From Pseudomonadota bacterium (GTDB lineage Bacteria > Pseudomonadota > Gammaproteobacteria > Burkholderiales > Sulfuriferulaceae), in contig JAJZUW010000004.1 in NCBI GenBank assembly GCA_021845925.1, positions 26,668-90,667 of the forward strand: a stretch of 64,000 nt of DNA. The letters run 5' to 3'. The position numbers and the translations under genes are program-made. The notes under the pieces were generated by a model, which ran no database searches, was not told the DNA's origin, and was given only the letters and a program-made list of their open reading frames with translations. Positions 19,825 to 29,518 of this stretch are shown here, in pieces; the stretch's first letter is position 1, and every line of letters starts with the position of its first letter.

Positions 19825-22800
19825 ATGGCGAAAAAACTTCTGTTCACCGTGCGCAACATTCTGCTTGCGCTGGCGGCCCTTTGCATCCTTTGGGTCATTT
19901 TCACCACCTGGCTGGTCAACCCACTGTCGCAACGGCTGCTGGCCTGGCTGGGGCAGCACGAACTGAACAGCCGTCTTAGCGTGCAGTCAGTGCATCTGGC
20001 GCCGTTTTCACTCAAACTCGACGTGATCGGCCTGAAACTGGCACGTATGGACGGACAACCACTGGCTGGCATCGACCGTCTGCATGCCGAACCATCGCTG
20101 GCCAGCATCCGCAACCTTGCATGGCAAGTCAGACTGGTACAGATCGATCACCCCTACGCCTTCCTGCAGCGCGACAACCAGGGGCAGCTCAACTGGTCGC
20201 CCGTCATCAATGCCATCAATAGTCGTCCGCCCAGCCCGAAAAGCACTGGCTTACCAAGAATTCTGCTACAACAACTACAGATTCGTCAGGGTGATTTCCG
20301 CTACACCGCTTCCGGCACCAATGGTCAGCCCTGGCAGGCCAGCCTGAATCCGTTCAACCTGGATGTCAGCAACTTGACCACGCTGAAAGAACAGACTGGC
20401 GCTTACAGCATTCGCGCCGAACTGCCTCATCAGGGCGGAAGCTTAAGCTGGAGCGGTCATCTGGCGCTCAATCCACTGGCGACAGATGGCCTGATTGCGC
20501 TGCAAGGTGTACAGATCAACCGGCTGACCGGCATCATGCCATTGCCCGCCGGCATAAAGGTATCTGATGGCGTGATCACCAGCCAGATGCCCTACCATCT
20601 CGACATGCAGCAGAACAGCCTGCATCTGACCGTAACGGCCGCCACACTGGACCTGGCGCATCCAGACCTCAGTCTGCCAGTCAGCGCACTGCGATCTCCG
20701 CTCAGGCTGACCGGACAGCAGCTGCAACTGGGCTATTCGGTCATGCTGACCAAAGCGGCTGCACTGGATTACAGCCTGAACCTGCCCGAGATCCGCCTGA
20801 CACAACTGCAGGCCAGTTCCGGCGGCATCCAGCTGGCTCGTCTCGGCAGCGTTCATGTCCGCGAGATTCAGGTCAATCCACACACACAGGCTGTGCATGT
20901 GGCTGCGCTGCAACTGGACAACCTGCAAACCCAACTCCAGCGGGACCGCCACGGCAAGCTGAATATTCCATTGGCCATTCGCAAGACAAGCCCAGCCCCT
21001 GCCACGACACCAGCCACCAGCGCGACACCGGTCAGGCAGACAGGCACGGGCTCCGCGTCGTGGCATGTCTCGCTGGACCATTTTGTCGTGGATGGTGCGC
21101 AAATGGCCTTGCAGGACGATTCGACCGGCAAACCGCTCAAACTCGACCTGACCAACGGAAAACTGGCCATCGACCAACTGGGCTGGCCATTGCCGGCCTC
21201 GCTGCCGGTACGCTTTGCCATTGACAATGCCAGCGGCGGCAGTCTGCAACTGACCGGCAACTACCAGCCAGACGACCACAGTGGCGCATTCAGCACCCAC
21301 ATCAACCACTGGTCTCTGATGCCGATCGCACCGCTGGTGAACAAATTTGCCAGGCTGACGATGCAGAAAGGCAATCTGTCCACCGACGGCAAGCTGGATT
21401 TCCATGCCGGCAAACCGGTCATGCAACTGCAATATGCCGGCAATGTCAGCATTGACCAGCTGTCGATTCATGAACAGGACACCGGCAAGAATTTTCTGGG
21501 CTGGAACAGTCTGACTGCGCACGGACTGCGCTACAGCCTGCAGCCGGCACGACTGGATATCAATGAACTGGTGGCGACAAAACCTTACGCCAAAGTCATC
21601 ATTTATGCAGACAAATCACTCAATCTACAGCGCATTGAGCGCAAACAACCAGTTGCCGCAGCCGCCGGCCAGTCTGCGCATGTGACGCCTGCCAGATCCA
21701 GACAACCGGCAGGCGGTTCCGCTGGCAGCGCTGCCAGCAAGCAGGCCATGCAGATCCACATCCGGCGCATTCATGTCGTGGATGGCAGCGCCGACTACAG
21801 CGACCTGTCGCTGCCCACCCCTTTTGGCACGCGTATTCACGCGCTGCATGGTTATGTTGTCGGACTGTCCAGCAAAAGCAGCGATTCGGCGCGGGTGGAA
21901 CTGTATGGCAAGGTTGACCAGTACGGCAGCGCCAGCCTCACCGGCCGCCTGCAACCCTTCCATGCCACGGATAATACGCATCTGAAACTGGCGTTCACCA
22001 ACATTGAAATGGCCAATCTGACCCCGTATTCTGGCAAGTTTGCCGGCCGCAAGATCGATTCAGGCCGCTTGTCGGCAACCATGGATTACACGGTCGTCCA
22101 ACATCAGCTGAATGGAAAAAACACATTCATCATCAACAAATTGAGACTTGGTGAGCGGGTAGACAGCCAGGATGCGATCAACCTGCCCCTCAATCTGGCG
22201 ATTGCCCTGCTGGAAGACGACAACGGCGTGATCAACCTTGACCTGCCAGTCACGGGCGATCTGAATGACCCCAAGTTCAGTTACGGCGGCATCATCTGGA
22301 AGGCCATTGTCAATGTGTTTACCAAAGTCGTCACCGCCCCATTTCGCGCCCTGGGCCATCTGTTCGGCCTGAGCAGTGATCACCCGGAACAGGTTGCATT
22401 TGCGCCAGGCATCGGCAGGGTTTCGCCACCTGAACAGGAAAAACTGGCGCAATTGGTGCAGGCGCTGGACAAACGGCAGACCTTGCATCTTGGCGTGCAA
22501 CCCGGCTGGAACGAAGCCCTTGACCGGCCCGCCCTGCAGAAGCTGGCCTTGCGCACCCAGGTGGCCAGCATGCTTGGTCTCAAGGTGTCGCCGGGACAGA
22601 ATCCTGGCCCTATCGATCCGGACGATGGCAAAACACGACGGGTGCTGGAAAAACTTTGCGACCAGCAACTCAAGGGAGGATACGCTGCATTCGCACGCCA
22701 GACCAAGTTGTACGGCCACGCATTATATGTGGCAATCCTGCACGAACTGCAGAACCGGGAACCTGTCGGCGAAGACCAGTTGAAGTCGCTCGGCGAAGCG

Positions 22801-22935
22801 CGCGGTTCAGCGATCGCCAGACAACTGACCGAACACTTCCACCTGCCGGCCAACCGGCTTGACGTATCGCCGGCACAGGCGGTCAGCAGCCAGGATGGCG
22901 AGGTGATTGTCGGGCTGCGGCTCAGCGCCGAGTAA
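19825..22935 (+). CDS. Large DUF748 (AsmA-like) envelope protein
   Basis: This is a 1036-residue protein of the DUF748 family. One N-terminal membrane helix (about residues 5-30, LLALAALCILWVIFTTWLV) is followed by a very long, beta-rich periplasmic region. A low-complexity Ala/Thr/Pro linker lies near residue 395. The most conserved part is near NLPLNLAIALLEDDNGVINLDLPVTGDLNDPKFS, followed by an amphipathic segment and a C-terminal domain. AsmA-like proteins form hydrophobic grooves thought to move phospholipids between membranes; for DUF748 this is inference. The start at 19825 has GGGGAG 6 nt upstream; an ATG at 19747 would add 26 residues without a signal. Confidence 0.85.
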   Translation: MAKKLLFTVRNILLALAALCILWVIFTTWLVNPLSQRLLAWLGQHELNSRLSVQSVHLAPFSLKLDVIGLKLARMDGQPLAGIDRLHAEPSLASIRNLAWQVRLVQIDHPYAFLQRDNQGQLNWSPVINAINSRPPSPKSTGLPRILLQQLQIRQGDFRYTASGTNGQPWQASLNPFNLDVSNLTTLKEQTGAYSIRAELPHQGGSLSWSGHLALNPLATDGLIALQGVQINRLTGIMPLPAGIKVSDGVITSQMPYHLDMQQNSLHLTVTAATLDLAHPDLSLPVSALRSPLRLTGQQLQLGYSVMLTKAAALDYSLNLPEIRLTQLQASSGGIQLARLGSVHVREIQVNPHTQAVHVAALQLDNLQTQLQRDRHGKLNIPLAIRKTSPAPATTPATSATPVRQTGTGSASWHVSLDHFVVDGAQMALQDDSTGKPLKLDLTNGKLAIDQLGWPLPASLPVRFAIDNASGGSLQLTGNYQPDDHSGAFSTHINHWSLMPIAPLVNKFARLTMQKGNLSTDGKLDFHAGKPVMQLQYAGNVSIDQLSIHEQDTGKNFLGWNSLTAHGLRYSLQPARLDINELVATKPYAKVIIYADKSLNLQRIERKQPVAAAAGQSAHVTPARSRQPAGGSAGSAASKQAMQIHIRRIHVVDGSADYSDLSLPTPFGTRIHALHGYVVGLSSKSSDSARVELYGKVDQYGSASLTGRLQPFHATDNTHLKLAFTNIEMANLTPYSGKFAGRKIDSGRLSATMDYTVVQHQLNGKNTFIINKLRLGERVDSQDAINLPLNLAIALLEDDNGVINLDLPVTGDLNDPKFSYGGIIWKAIVNVFTKVVTAPFRALGHLFGLSSDHPEQVAFAPGIGRVSPPEQEKLAQLVQALDKRQTLHLGVQPGWNEALDRPALQKLALRTQVASMLGLKVSPGQNPGPIDPDDGKTRRVLEKLCDQQLKGGYAAFARQTKLYGHALYVAILHELQNREPVGEDQLKSLGEARGSAIARQLTEHFHLPANRLDVSPAQAVSSQDGEVIVGLRLSAE

Positions 22936-22952
22936 CTGCGGCCGTATCGGGT

Positions 22953-24446
22953 TCAGGCAGATTCCTGCAGAACAAAACTGAACCGGGCTCCCTTGCCCGG
23001 TTCGGCTTCGGCCCAGATCCGGCCATTGTGTCGCAGGATGATCCGCTGCACGGTGGCCAGTCCGATTCCGGTGCCTTCAAATTCCGACGCATGGTGCAGA
23101 CGCTGGAATGCACCAAACAACTTGCTGGCATGGCGCATGTCAAAACCTGCGCCATTATCGCTGACCGTAAACACGGTCTGACCTGCCTGTCTTTCTGCCG
23201 TCAGGGCAATCCAGGCATCTGATGTCCGGCCGGTGTATTTCCACGCATTTCCCAGCAGATTGCTCAGCACAATCTGGATCAGACCGCTGTCGGCCATGAC
23301 TGTCAGGCCCGGTTGCACCCGGACATCGACCTTGCGCTCCGGCTGACTTTGCTGCAGACGTTGCAGGATATCGGTTGCCATGGCGCTCAGATCGACCGCT
23401 TCTGGATGCAATGGCGAACGCGAAACGCGTGACAGCCGCAGCAGATCATCAATCAGTCGCCCCATGTGTTGTGCCGCCTGGCGCACTCTGGCCAGATAAT
23501 CACTGGCGGTGCTGTCCAGGATATCGGCATAGTCTTCCGCCAGCGCCTGGCTAAAGCCATCGATCGCGCGCAAAGGCGCGCGCAGATCATGCGACACGGA
23601 ATAACTGAACGCTTCCATCTCCCGGTTGGCGATTTCCAGCGCCTTGGTGCGTTCGGCCACCCGATGTTCGAGATTTTCACGCGATTCCTGTAGCTGCTGC
23701 TGTTTTTCCTGCAACTCCAGCAGAATCTGCTGACGAGACAAATCATGCTGGTAGATGCGCTGCATCATGTCGTTGAATGCCTCGTACAGATCACCGATTT
23801 CATCGTGCGTCACTGGCGGTATCTGACGTGAATAATCACCGGCAACCGAAATTTCCTGCGCAGTTCGCGCCAGATGCTCAATCGGACCCGACACGCTGGC
23901 CTGCAGCCACATGGCCAGCACAAAGGCAATCACCAGCGTCACCGACGAAGAAAACACAAAATCCAGCAGTCTGGATCGCACATCGCGCCAGTACTGACGG
24001 GTTGAATAATCCAGATACACGAACCCATATTTGTTGCCACGGTACTGCGCAGGTTGCAACACCACCAGACTGCCACCACTCTGGCTGATCGTGCCGGTTG
24101 GCATGTCAAAATGCACGCTGGCGGGCACAGGACGGAGACTGACAAACACCTGGCGCTGGTTGTCCAGCAGCACCACATTGTTGATATCCGGATTTTCTGC
24201 CAGCGATGCCAGCGTGGCGCTCGCGGTTTTCTGATCCACAAACGCCAGATCCACTGCACTGTAATCGGCAACTGTGTGGGCAATCAGATTGGCACTCATG
24301 ATCATCTGCTGGCGCAAGCCATGCAAATCGTTGTCCAGAACGATGCCAAAACCAGTCAGACTGGACAGCCCGCTGACAAAAAAGATGATGGCAATCAGCT
24401 TGCCACGTAACGAAAGCGCCTGTAACCGCCGGATTATTGCGTTCAT
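22953..24446 (-). CDS. Membrane histidine kinase with CHASE8-like sensor and HAMP
   Basis: This is a 497-residue sensor kinase. Membrane helix 1 spans about 16-38 and helix 2 about 163-182; between them lies a periplasmic domain (about 40-160) whose pattern (VADYSAVDLAFVDQKTASATLASLAENPDI) resembles the CHASE8 domain of YfiN. HAMP (about 183-235) and a coiled coil follow, then the dimerisation helix with His286 in SYSVSHDLRAPLR. The ATPase domain has LLGNAWKYT (N box), DNGAGF and GTGIGLATV. It overlaps the yfiR-like gene by 4 nt. YfiN is a cyclase held in check by YfiR; here a kinase output seems to replace it. Confidence 0.85.
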   Translation of the reverse strand: MNAIIRRLQALSLRGKLIAIIFFVSGLSSLTGFGIVLDNDLHGLRQQMIMSANLIAHTVADYSAVDLAFVDQKTASATLASLAENPDINNVVLLDNQRQVFVSLRPVPASVHFDMPTGTISQSGGSLVVLQPAQYRGNKYGFVYLDYSTRQYWRDVRSRLLDFVFSSSVTLVIAFVLAMWLQASVSGPIEHLARTAQEISVAGDYSRQIPPVTHDEIGDLYEAFNDMMQRIYQHDLSRQQILLELQEKQQQLQESRENLEHRVAERTKALEIANREMEAFSYSVSHDLRAPLRAIDGFSQALAEDYADILDSTASDYLARVRQAAQHMGRLIDDLLRLSRVSRSPLHPEAVDLSAMATDILQRLQQSQPERKVDVRVQPGLTVMADSGLIQIVLSNLLGNAWKYTGRTSDAWIALTAERQAGQTVFTVSDNGAGFDMRHASKLFGAFQRLHHASEFEGTGIGLATVQRIILRHNGRIWAEAEPGKGARFSFVLQESA

Positions 24447-25018
24447 TTCTGTTCCGGCCCCTGTGACAGTCTCAACAACTGGGCACTGATGTTCAGCCGG
24501 CTGGCGCGCGCATCATCCGGACGGATGCTGAATGCCAGCCGATCGCCATGTCTGAACAGACGGATCATCAGTCCCTGCTCGTCGTTATCGCCATCCGAAA
24601 TGGTCAGTATGGGGCGTTGTCGTGTCGTTTTCAGGATGGCATTCAGTATGATCGGGTTGTCTGCCGGCACAAACACAGCCTGGCACAACAGACTGTCTTC
24701 GGCGTGCTGCATTTGCAGAACCGTCAGCGGGCGCCCATCAATCCGGGTGCGCAACGATGCCTGGCGCAGATACTGCGCCATCGGCTGATCGCCATAGACA
24801 CACAACACAAACGAATGTTGCGGAGTGGTCGCGAACACCTCCACCGGCCAGTCGACAAACTGGACAAACCGCAGCACAAAAGCTGCCTTCAGTTCGTCAA
24901 TATTGACGTCCGGCCTGGCCGACAGCGGCATTATCCAGCAGAACAGGACGAGCAACAGCCACCAGCGGCCGTATGGTCGTCTGTCTGCTCTGCTGGTCAT
25001 GTCACTGCTGTCGGGCAT
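24443..25018 (-). CDS. YfiR-family periplasmic regulator
   Basis: This 191-residue exported protein of the YfiR family (DUF4154) has a hydrophobic signal segment (about 20-35, WLLLVLFCWIMPLSARP), then the family opening DELKAAFVLRFVQFVDWP and later segments QAVFVPADN, PILTISDGD and the closing NISAQLLRLS. In Pseudomonas, YfiR binds the periplasmic face of YfiN and represses it. Here its stop overlaps the start of the CHASE8-like kinase (ATGA, 24443-24446), so the kinase is the expected partner. The start at 25018 lies 12 nt after the TonB receptor; an ATG at 25000 is an alternative. Confidence 0.85.
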   Translation of the reverse strand: MPDSSDMTSRADRRPYGRWWLLLVLFCWIMPLSARPDVNIDELKAAFVLRFVQFVDWPVEVFATTPQHSFVLCVYGDQPMAQYLRQASLRTRIDGRPLTVLQMQHAEDSLLCQAVFVPADNPIILNAILKTTRQRPILTISDGDNDEQGLMIRLFRHGDRLAFSIRPDDARASRLNISAQLLRLSQGPEQK

Positions 25019-25030
25019 CGGCTGGCTTCC

Positions 25031-27064
25031 TCACAGGCTGTAATGAACGGCAAGCCAGAATGAACGTGAAAAATCCGGCAAGCCATAATACGACGGATAC
25101 GGCTGGATGGAAGGCAGAAAATTGCTGCGATTGAACAGGTTGCGCACATCCAGCGACCATGAAAAATGGCTGGTCAGCTGTTGTGCCAGATGCACATCGG
25201 TACGCCAGAAATCTGGCAATACCATCGGATCGGGCGTCAATGCCGGATTCTGGTTGGTATAGCTGGTATCAAAACTGGAATGCTCATTGACCGAAATGTC
25301 CATGTCATGGTTTTCGATGTGATAGTTCAGCATCGCATTCAGCATGAATGGCGGAAATGCGGAGTAATCAATGGCGGCGGTGTCGTTTTTACTCTGGTTA
25401 TAACTGGCGTTCCAGCTGCACGACCAGTCGCCCGACTGCCAGGTTTGCGAAAATTCCACGCCATGTGACCGGCTGGTGCCATTATTGGCATACTGGCCAA
25501 CATACCCCGGCATGTTGAGCGGCAGGATCGAAATCATTTTGTACCAGGTACTTTGATAAACGGTCAGCTCATTCATCCAGTGCCCGGTGCGTTTCATGAA
25601 TGTCAATTCGTAGGTGTTGATGGTTTCTGGCTGGATGCTGGCATCGCCGAGCACCGCGCTGATGCCGCGGATTTCGCCGGCATTCGGCGCCCGAAACGCA
25701 TTGCCATACATCAGTTTGACAGCTTCGTCGGCTTCCGGGTGCCAGACCAGACCGGCATGTGGGCTGAAATGACGACCAAAATCGCTGTAATCATCATAAC
25801 GCCCGCCCCAATGCAAGGCCACATCGTGCAAGCCTGGCACCGGTGATTCCGCATCCAGCGCCAGATTGCGGTTGCGCCGGGCATATTCGCTGAAGGGTAC
25901 CGGCCCGGTCAGCGCCTGATCAATGACACCATTGGTATAGGTGCTGATGCGCGAATAATCCCCCATCTGACTGTTCTGCGCCCCCACCTGCAAACTCCAG
26001 CGCGTGGCATCCGCAGCAGCCTGATGACGGAAAATCAGCATGCTGCCATATTCCCGTTCACCACCATTCACCGTGAGCCAAAGATCCGGGCCCTGGGTGC
26101 GATTGTATTGCCGCTGCTGGCCATAGCCATACAGTTTCAACTCCAGACTGTCGAGATGATCCAGCCGCCAGACCAGTCCGGCCTGCTCCATGCTGAACAG
26201 CGAAGATACGCCCCCGACGTCGTTGGCTGCGACATCACTGCTGGTGCCCTGGCTGTAGGCATCGCCCACATTGTGGTCATCCAGATAAATACCGGCATAC
26301 CAGGACCATGGCAGGGAATGGTCCGATTCCAGGCGAAAAACCGCTGTCTCGTCGGCATACTGCAAACCGCGTGTGGCAGCCGCAGTTGCACCGGTGCCCG
26401 GCACCAGATAGGTATACGACTGGTTCTGCGATGGTTGGCCGCTGGCCGCCACCGCCACATTGAGACGCACGCCAGGCGTCACGGCCAGACTCTGTTTGTA
26501 ACTGGCATTGGCAAAGCCATTGCTGGCGTAACCGGTATCAAGCTGCAGGGTATCCGTAGTGGAACTGAAACTGTGCAGCGAAATCACGCCATGAAAAGCA
26601 TTTTCACCATACAGGGCGGAAGCCGGCCCACGGATGACTTCAATGTTGCTGAGCGTGCCAAGCTGGATGTCGGGATGGGTGAACTGGGTGCGGCTTTCCA
26701 GAAAATTCATCGGCACGCCATCCCAGACCTGATCGACACCATTGGTGTTGTTCGAACTGGAATAACCGCGAATCAGGATTTGCTGGGAACCGAACCAGTT
26801 TGGCACTACCTCGATACCCGGCATGTGCTGCAAGGCATCCGTCATGGTGCGCGCGCCCTGCTGCTCCCACTGCGCGGGGCCGATGGAAGACACCGTGGAA
26901 GCCGTGTCCAGTTGGTCTTCACTGAACCGGGAAGCCACATCCACCCGAACCTGCAGCAGATCCTGCAAGTCCATGTCGAGCAAACTGCCGGCGTCATCCT
27001 GTGCAAATACAGGCAAACCGGACAGCAACAGCAGAAACCCCATCAGCGAACGAATGCGATTCAT
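25031..27064 (-). CDS. TonB-dependent outer membrane receptor
   Basis: This 677-residue receptor has a signal peptide (about 1-21, ending VFAQ), a short extension, and then a plug domain (TVSSIGPAQWEQQGARTMTDALQHMPGIEV, QILIRGYSS, IEVIRGPASALYGENAFHGVI). A 22-strand barrel follows and ends in an aromatic residue pattern (SFWLAVHYSL). The plug motifs are those of siderophore/cobalamin-type receptors, but the substrate is not evident. It is the first gene of an apparent operon with yfiR and the kinase. Such TonB receptor-YfiR-kinase groupings occur in several proteobacteria, suggesting the receptor feeds or belongs to the signalling system. Confidence 0.88.
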   Translation of the reverse strand: MNRIRSLMGFLLLLSGLPVFAQDDAGSLLDMDLQDLLQVRVDVASRFSEDQLDTASTVSSIGPAQWEQQGARTMTDALQHMPGIEVVPNWFGSQQILIRGYSSSNNTNGVDQVWDGVPMNFLESRTQFTHPDIQLGTLSNIEVIRGPASALYGENAFHGVISLHSFSSTTDTLQLDTGYASNGFANASYKQSLAVTPGVRLNVAVAASGQPSQNQSYTYLVPGTGATAAATRGLQYADETAVFRLESDHSLPWSWYAGIYLDDHNVGDAYSQGTSSDVAANDVGGVSSLFSMEQAGLVWRLDHLDSLELKLYGYGQQRQYNRTQGPDLWLTVNGGEREYGSMLIFRHQAAADATRWSLQVGAQNSQMGDYSRISTYTNGVIDQALTGPVPFSEYARRNRNLALDAESPVPGLHDVALHWGGRYDDYSDFGRHFSPHAGLVWHPEADEAVKLMYGNAFRAPNAGEIRGISAVLGDASIQPETINTYELTFMKRTGHWMNELTVYQSTWYKMISILPLNMPGYVGQYANNGTSRSHGVEFSQTWQSGDWSCSWNASYNQSKNDTAAIDYSAFPPFMLNAMLNYHIENHDMDISVNEHSSFDTSYTNQNPALTPDPMVLPDFWRTDVHLAQQLTSHFSWSLDVRNLFNRSNFLPSIQPYPSYYGLPDFSRSFWLAVHYSL

Positions 27065-27183
27065 GATGACCGTGCCCTCCTCCTGGCGCCAGCATACATT
27101 TTGATTTTTATTGATCGCGCAGCGATTATATCAGGTGTTCAGGGGTTCGTCAGTCGGGCGACAAGCAGGCTCGGAATCTGTAT

Positions 27184-28851
27184 TCAGTCGCGCAGGGAAG
27201 CCGGTTTGTGAATGACAAATCCCTGGGCATAATCCACACCAAGTTCCTGCAGGCGTAACAGGATGTCATCCGTTTCGACATATTCGGCAATTGTTCTGAC
27301 GCCGACCACGCGGCTGATATTGCGGATGGAACGCACAATTTCATCATCGAGAGGGTCTGACAGCATGTCGCGCACGAAACTGCCGTCTATTTTCAGATAA
27401 TTGGCTGGCAGATGTTTCAGGTACGAAAACGAGCACAGTCCACTGCCGAAATCATCCAGCGCCACACTGGCGCCCAGACGTTTTACCGAAGTGATGAAAT
27501 CCAGCGCAACCGACAGGTTGGCAATTGCAGCGGTTTCGGTAATTTCAAAGCAGATCCGCGCAGGATCAAGCCCAAATTCCTGCAATTGTTCATGGACATA
27601 ACCCAAAAAGCCTTCTTCGCCGAGCGATGCGCCAGATACATTGATAAACGCCATGCCGTGCCGGTCGGCAACAACCAGATCTTCAAACACGTGCCTGACC
27701 ACCCAGCGATCCAGCATCGGCATCAGATTGTAACGTTCTGCGGCTGGAATGAATGCACCAGGCGGAATCAGCCCCCCCGGCTCATCCACCATGCGCAGCA
27801 GATACTCGTGGCCGAGCATGTCACTGTCTGCCACGCCATCAATGCGCTGACGAAACAGGCAGAACCGGCTGGTCTCCAGGGCATTGCGCAGCCGGCTGAC
27901 CCATTCCATCTGGCCATGGCGGTGCTGCATGTCTTCGTCGCCCGGCTGAAACACCTGAACCCGGTTACGCCCGCGATCCTTGGCTGCGTAACAGGCCAGA
28001 TCGGCATGCCGCAGTACATCGGCCAGCGACTGACCCGGATCATCCAGCATCACCAGACCTATGCTGACACCAATGCCGAACTGACGCCCCTGCCAGCTGA
28101 AACGAAATTCACTGACCAGGCTCAGCAGGCGGTTGGCGACCCGCAACGCATCTTCGAGGGTGCAGTCTTCAACCAGTACCCCGAATTCATCACCGCCCAG
28201 CCGCACCAGACAATCCGAATCACGCAATGGAGACTTGAACAGCGTGGCAACCTGACACAACAGTTCATCGCCTGCGCCATGACCGCAGGTGTCGTTGACA
28301 ATCTTGAACTGGTCCAGATCCAGAAACAGCACGCCGTGGTGCCTGCCTTCACGTGTGGATTCCAGCGCAAGCCGTACCCGGCGTTCGAATTCGAACCGGT
28401 TGAACAGGCCGGTCAGCGCATCATGCCAGGCCATGTGTTCGATCGTGCTGCGCGCACGATGCATTTCGCGTCTGGTTTCCGCATCACGCAGCTCGCGTTC
28501 GATCGCAGGGGCCAGGCGGGACAGGTTGTCCTTCATGATGTAATCGTGCGCACCTGATTTCATGGCCGAAACGGCGATTTCCTCGCCGATCATGCCGGAA
28601 ACAATAATCACCGGCAGATCAGGAGCATGACTGTGAATCAGGTTGAGTACCATGCCGGAATCCAGTCCTGGCAGATTGTGATCGGTGATGGCCACATCCC
28701 AGCGACCGGACGCGAGAGCCTGTTCAAGATCGGCCGAACGGTCGACACGCAACGCAGAAACATCAAAACCATGCCGCTGGATATGCCGCTGGATCAGCAT
28801 GGCATCGTTTTCGGAATCCTCGATCAGCAGGACATGCAGTGGCTTGCCCAT
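27184..28851 (-). CDS. Response regulator with GGDEF and EAL domains
   Basis: This 555-residue soluble protein has a receiver (phospho-acceptor Asp57 in ITDHNLPG), a diguanylate cyclase domain with intact GGDEF (219-223) and an inhibitory RxxD site (RDSD, 210-213), and a phosphodiesterase domain. The EAL motif reads EYL (349-351), while the DDFGSG and KIDGSFVR segments are intact. Both synthesis and breakdown of c-di-GMP are therefore possible, with the altered EAL residue leaving phosphodiesterase activity uncertain. The gene starts 6 nt after the stand-alone receiver gene and probably receives phosphate from a nearby kinase, such as the CHASE8-like one. Confidence 0.9.
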   Translation of the reverse strand: MGKPLHVLLIEDSENDAMLIQRHIQRHGFDVSALRVDRSADLEQALASGRWDVAITDHNLPGLDSGMVLNLIHSHAPDLPVIIVSGMIGEEIAVSAMKSGAHDYIMKDNLSRLAPAIERELRDAETRREMHRARSTIEHMAWHDALTGLFNRFEFERRVRLALESTREGRHHGVLFLDLDQFKIVNDTCGHGAGDELLCQVATLFKSPLRDSDCLVRLGGDEFGVLVEDCTLEDALRVANRLLSLVSEFRFSWQGRQFGIGVSIGLVMLDDPGQSLADVLRHADLACYAAKDRGRNRVQVFQPGDEDMQHRHGQMEWVSRLRNALETSRFCLFRQRIDGVADSDMLGHEYLLRMVDEPGGLIPPGAFIPAAERYNLMPMLDRWVVRHVFEDLVVADRHGMAFINVSGASLGEEGFLGYVHEQLQEFGLDPARICFEITETAAIANLSVALDFITSVKRLGASVALDDFGSGLCSFSYLKHLPANYLKIDGSFVRDMLSDPLDDEIVRSIRNISRVVGVRTIAEYVETDDILLRLQELGVDYAQGFVIHKPASLRD

Positions 28852-28857
28852 ATGGCT

Positions 28858-29316
28858 TCAGGTACGTCGTCCGCCAGGTGGGACATTGAGTACCAGCCAG
28901 TAGGTGCCCAGCTGGCGCAACACCTCGATGAACTGATCATAATCCACCGGCTTGCGGATGTAACTGTTGGCACCAAGCCGGTAGCTGCTTTGTACATCAG
29001 TTTCTTCGACCGACGTGGTCAGCACGGTAACCGGCAGTTGCCGCGTTCTTTCATCCGCTTTCATCTGGCGCAACACCTCCAGGCCATCCATGCGAGGCAG
29101 CTTGAGGTCCAGAAGAATGATGGACGGCTGAATGCGGACATCTCTGCCGGCGTGGCAGCCACGGGCAAACAGATAATCCAGCGCCTCCACGCCGTCACGG
29201 GCCACCACCAGCGGATTGGCAATGCGGTTGCGCTTGAGCGCACGACGGGTCAGGGCTTCGTCGTCCGGATTGTCTTCCACCAGCAATATGGGCATCAGCT
29301 CGGTCATGGCGTGCAC
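28858..29316 (-). CDS. Single-domain response regulator (Rcp1/CheY-like)
   Basis: This is a stand-alone receiver of 152 residues with the acidic pocket VEDNPDDE (13-20), phospho-acceptor Asp70 in SIILLDLKLPRMDG, the switch Thr in VTVLTTS and the conserved Lys in SYIRKPVD. The opening EDNPDDEALTRRALKR is typical of the Rcp1 group, often paired with phytochrome or PAS kinases. There is no output domain. An ATG at 29307 is an alternative start. It leads a two-gene unit with the REC-GGDEF-EAL gene and may act as a phosphate shuttle. Confidence 0.87.
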   Translation of the reverse strand: MHAMTELMPILLVEDNPDDEALTRRALKRNRIANPLVVARDGVEALDYLFARGCHAGRDVRIQPSIILLDLKLPRMDGLEVLRQMKADERTRQLPVTVLTTSVEETDVQSSYRLGANSYIRKPVDYDQFIEVLRQLGTYWLVLNVPPGGRRT

Positions 29317-29518
29317 GATTCCTGTGCATCAAGTCAAGATTCCGGTAAGTGTAGATGAAATTGATAGGGATCGCTACCTGACAATTTCACCAAAACGTCA
29401 TCAAATGGTCATATTTTTTGATGCGGATCTGATTTTTCATAAAAATCTACGCAAACAATAGATTTTATATTATTAACAATAAACATAGAATGCGGTTTTT
29501 CAAATCGAAGATCTCGCC

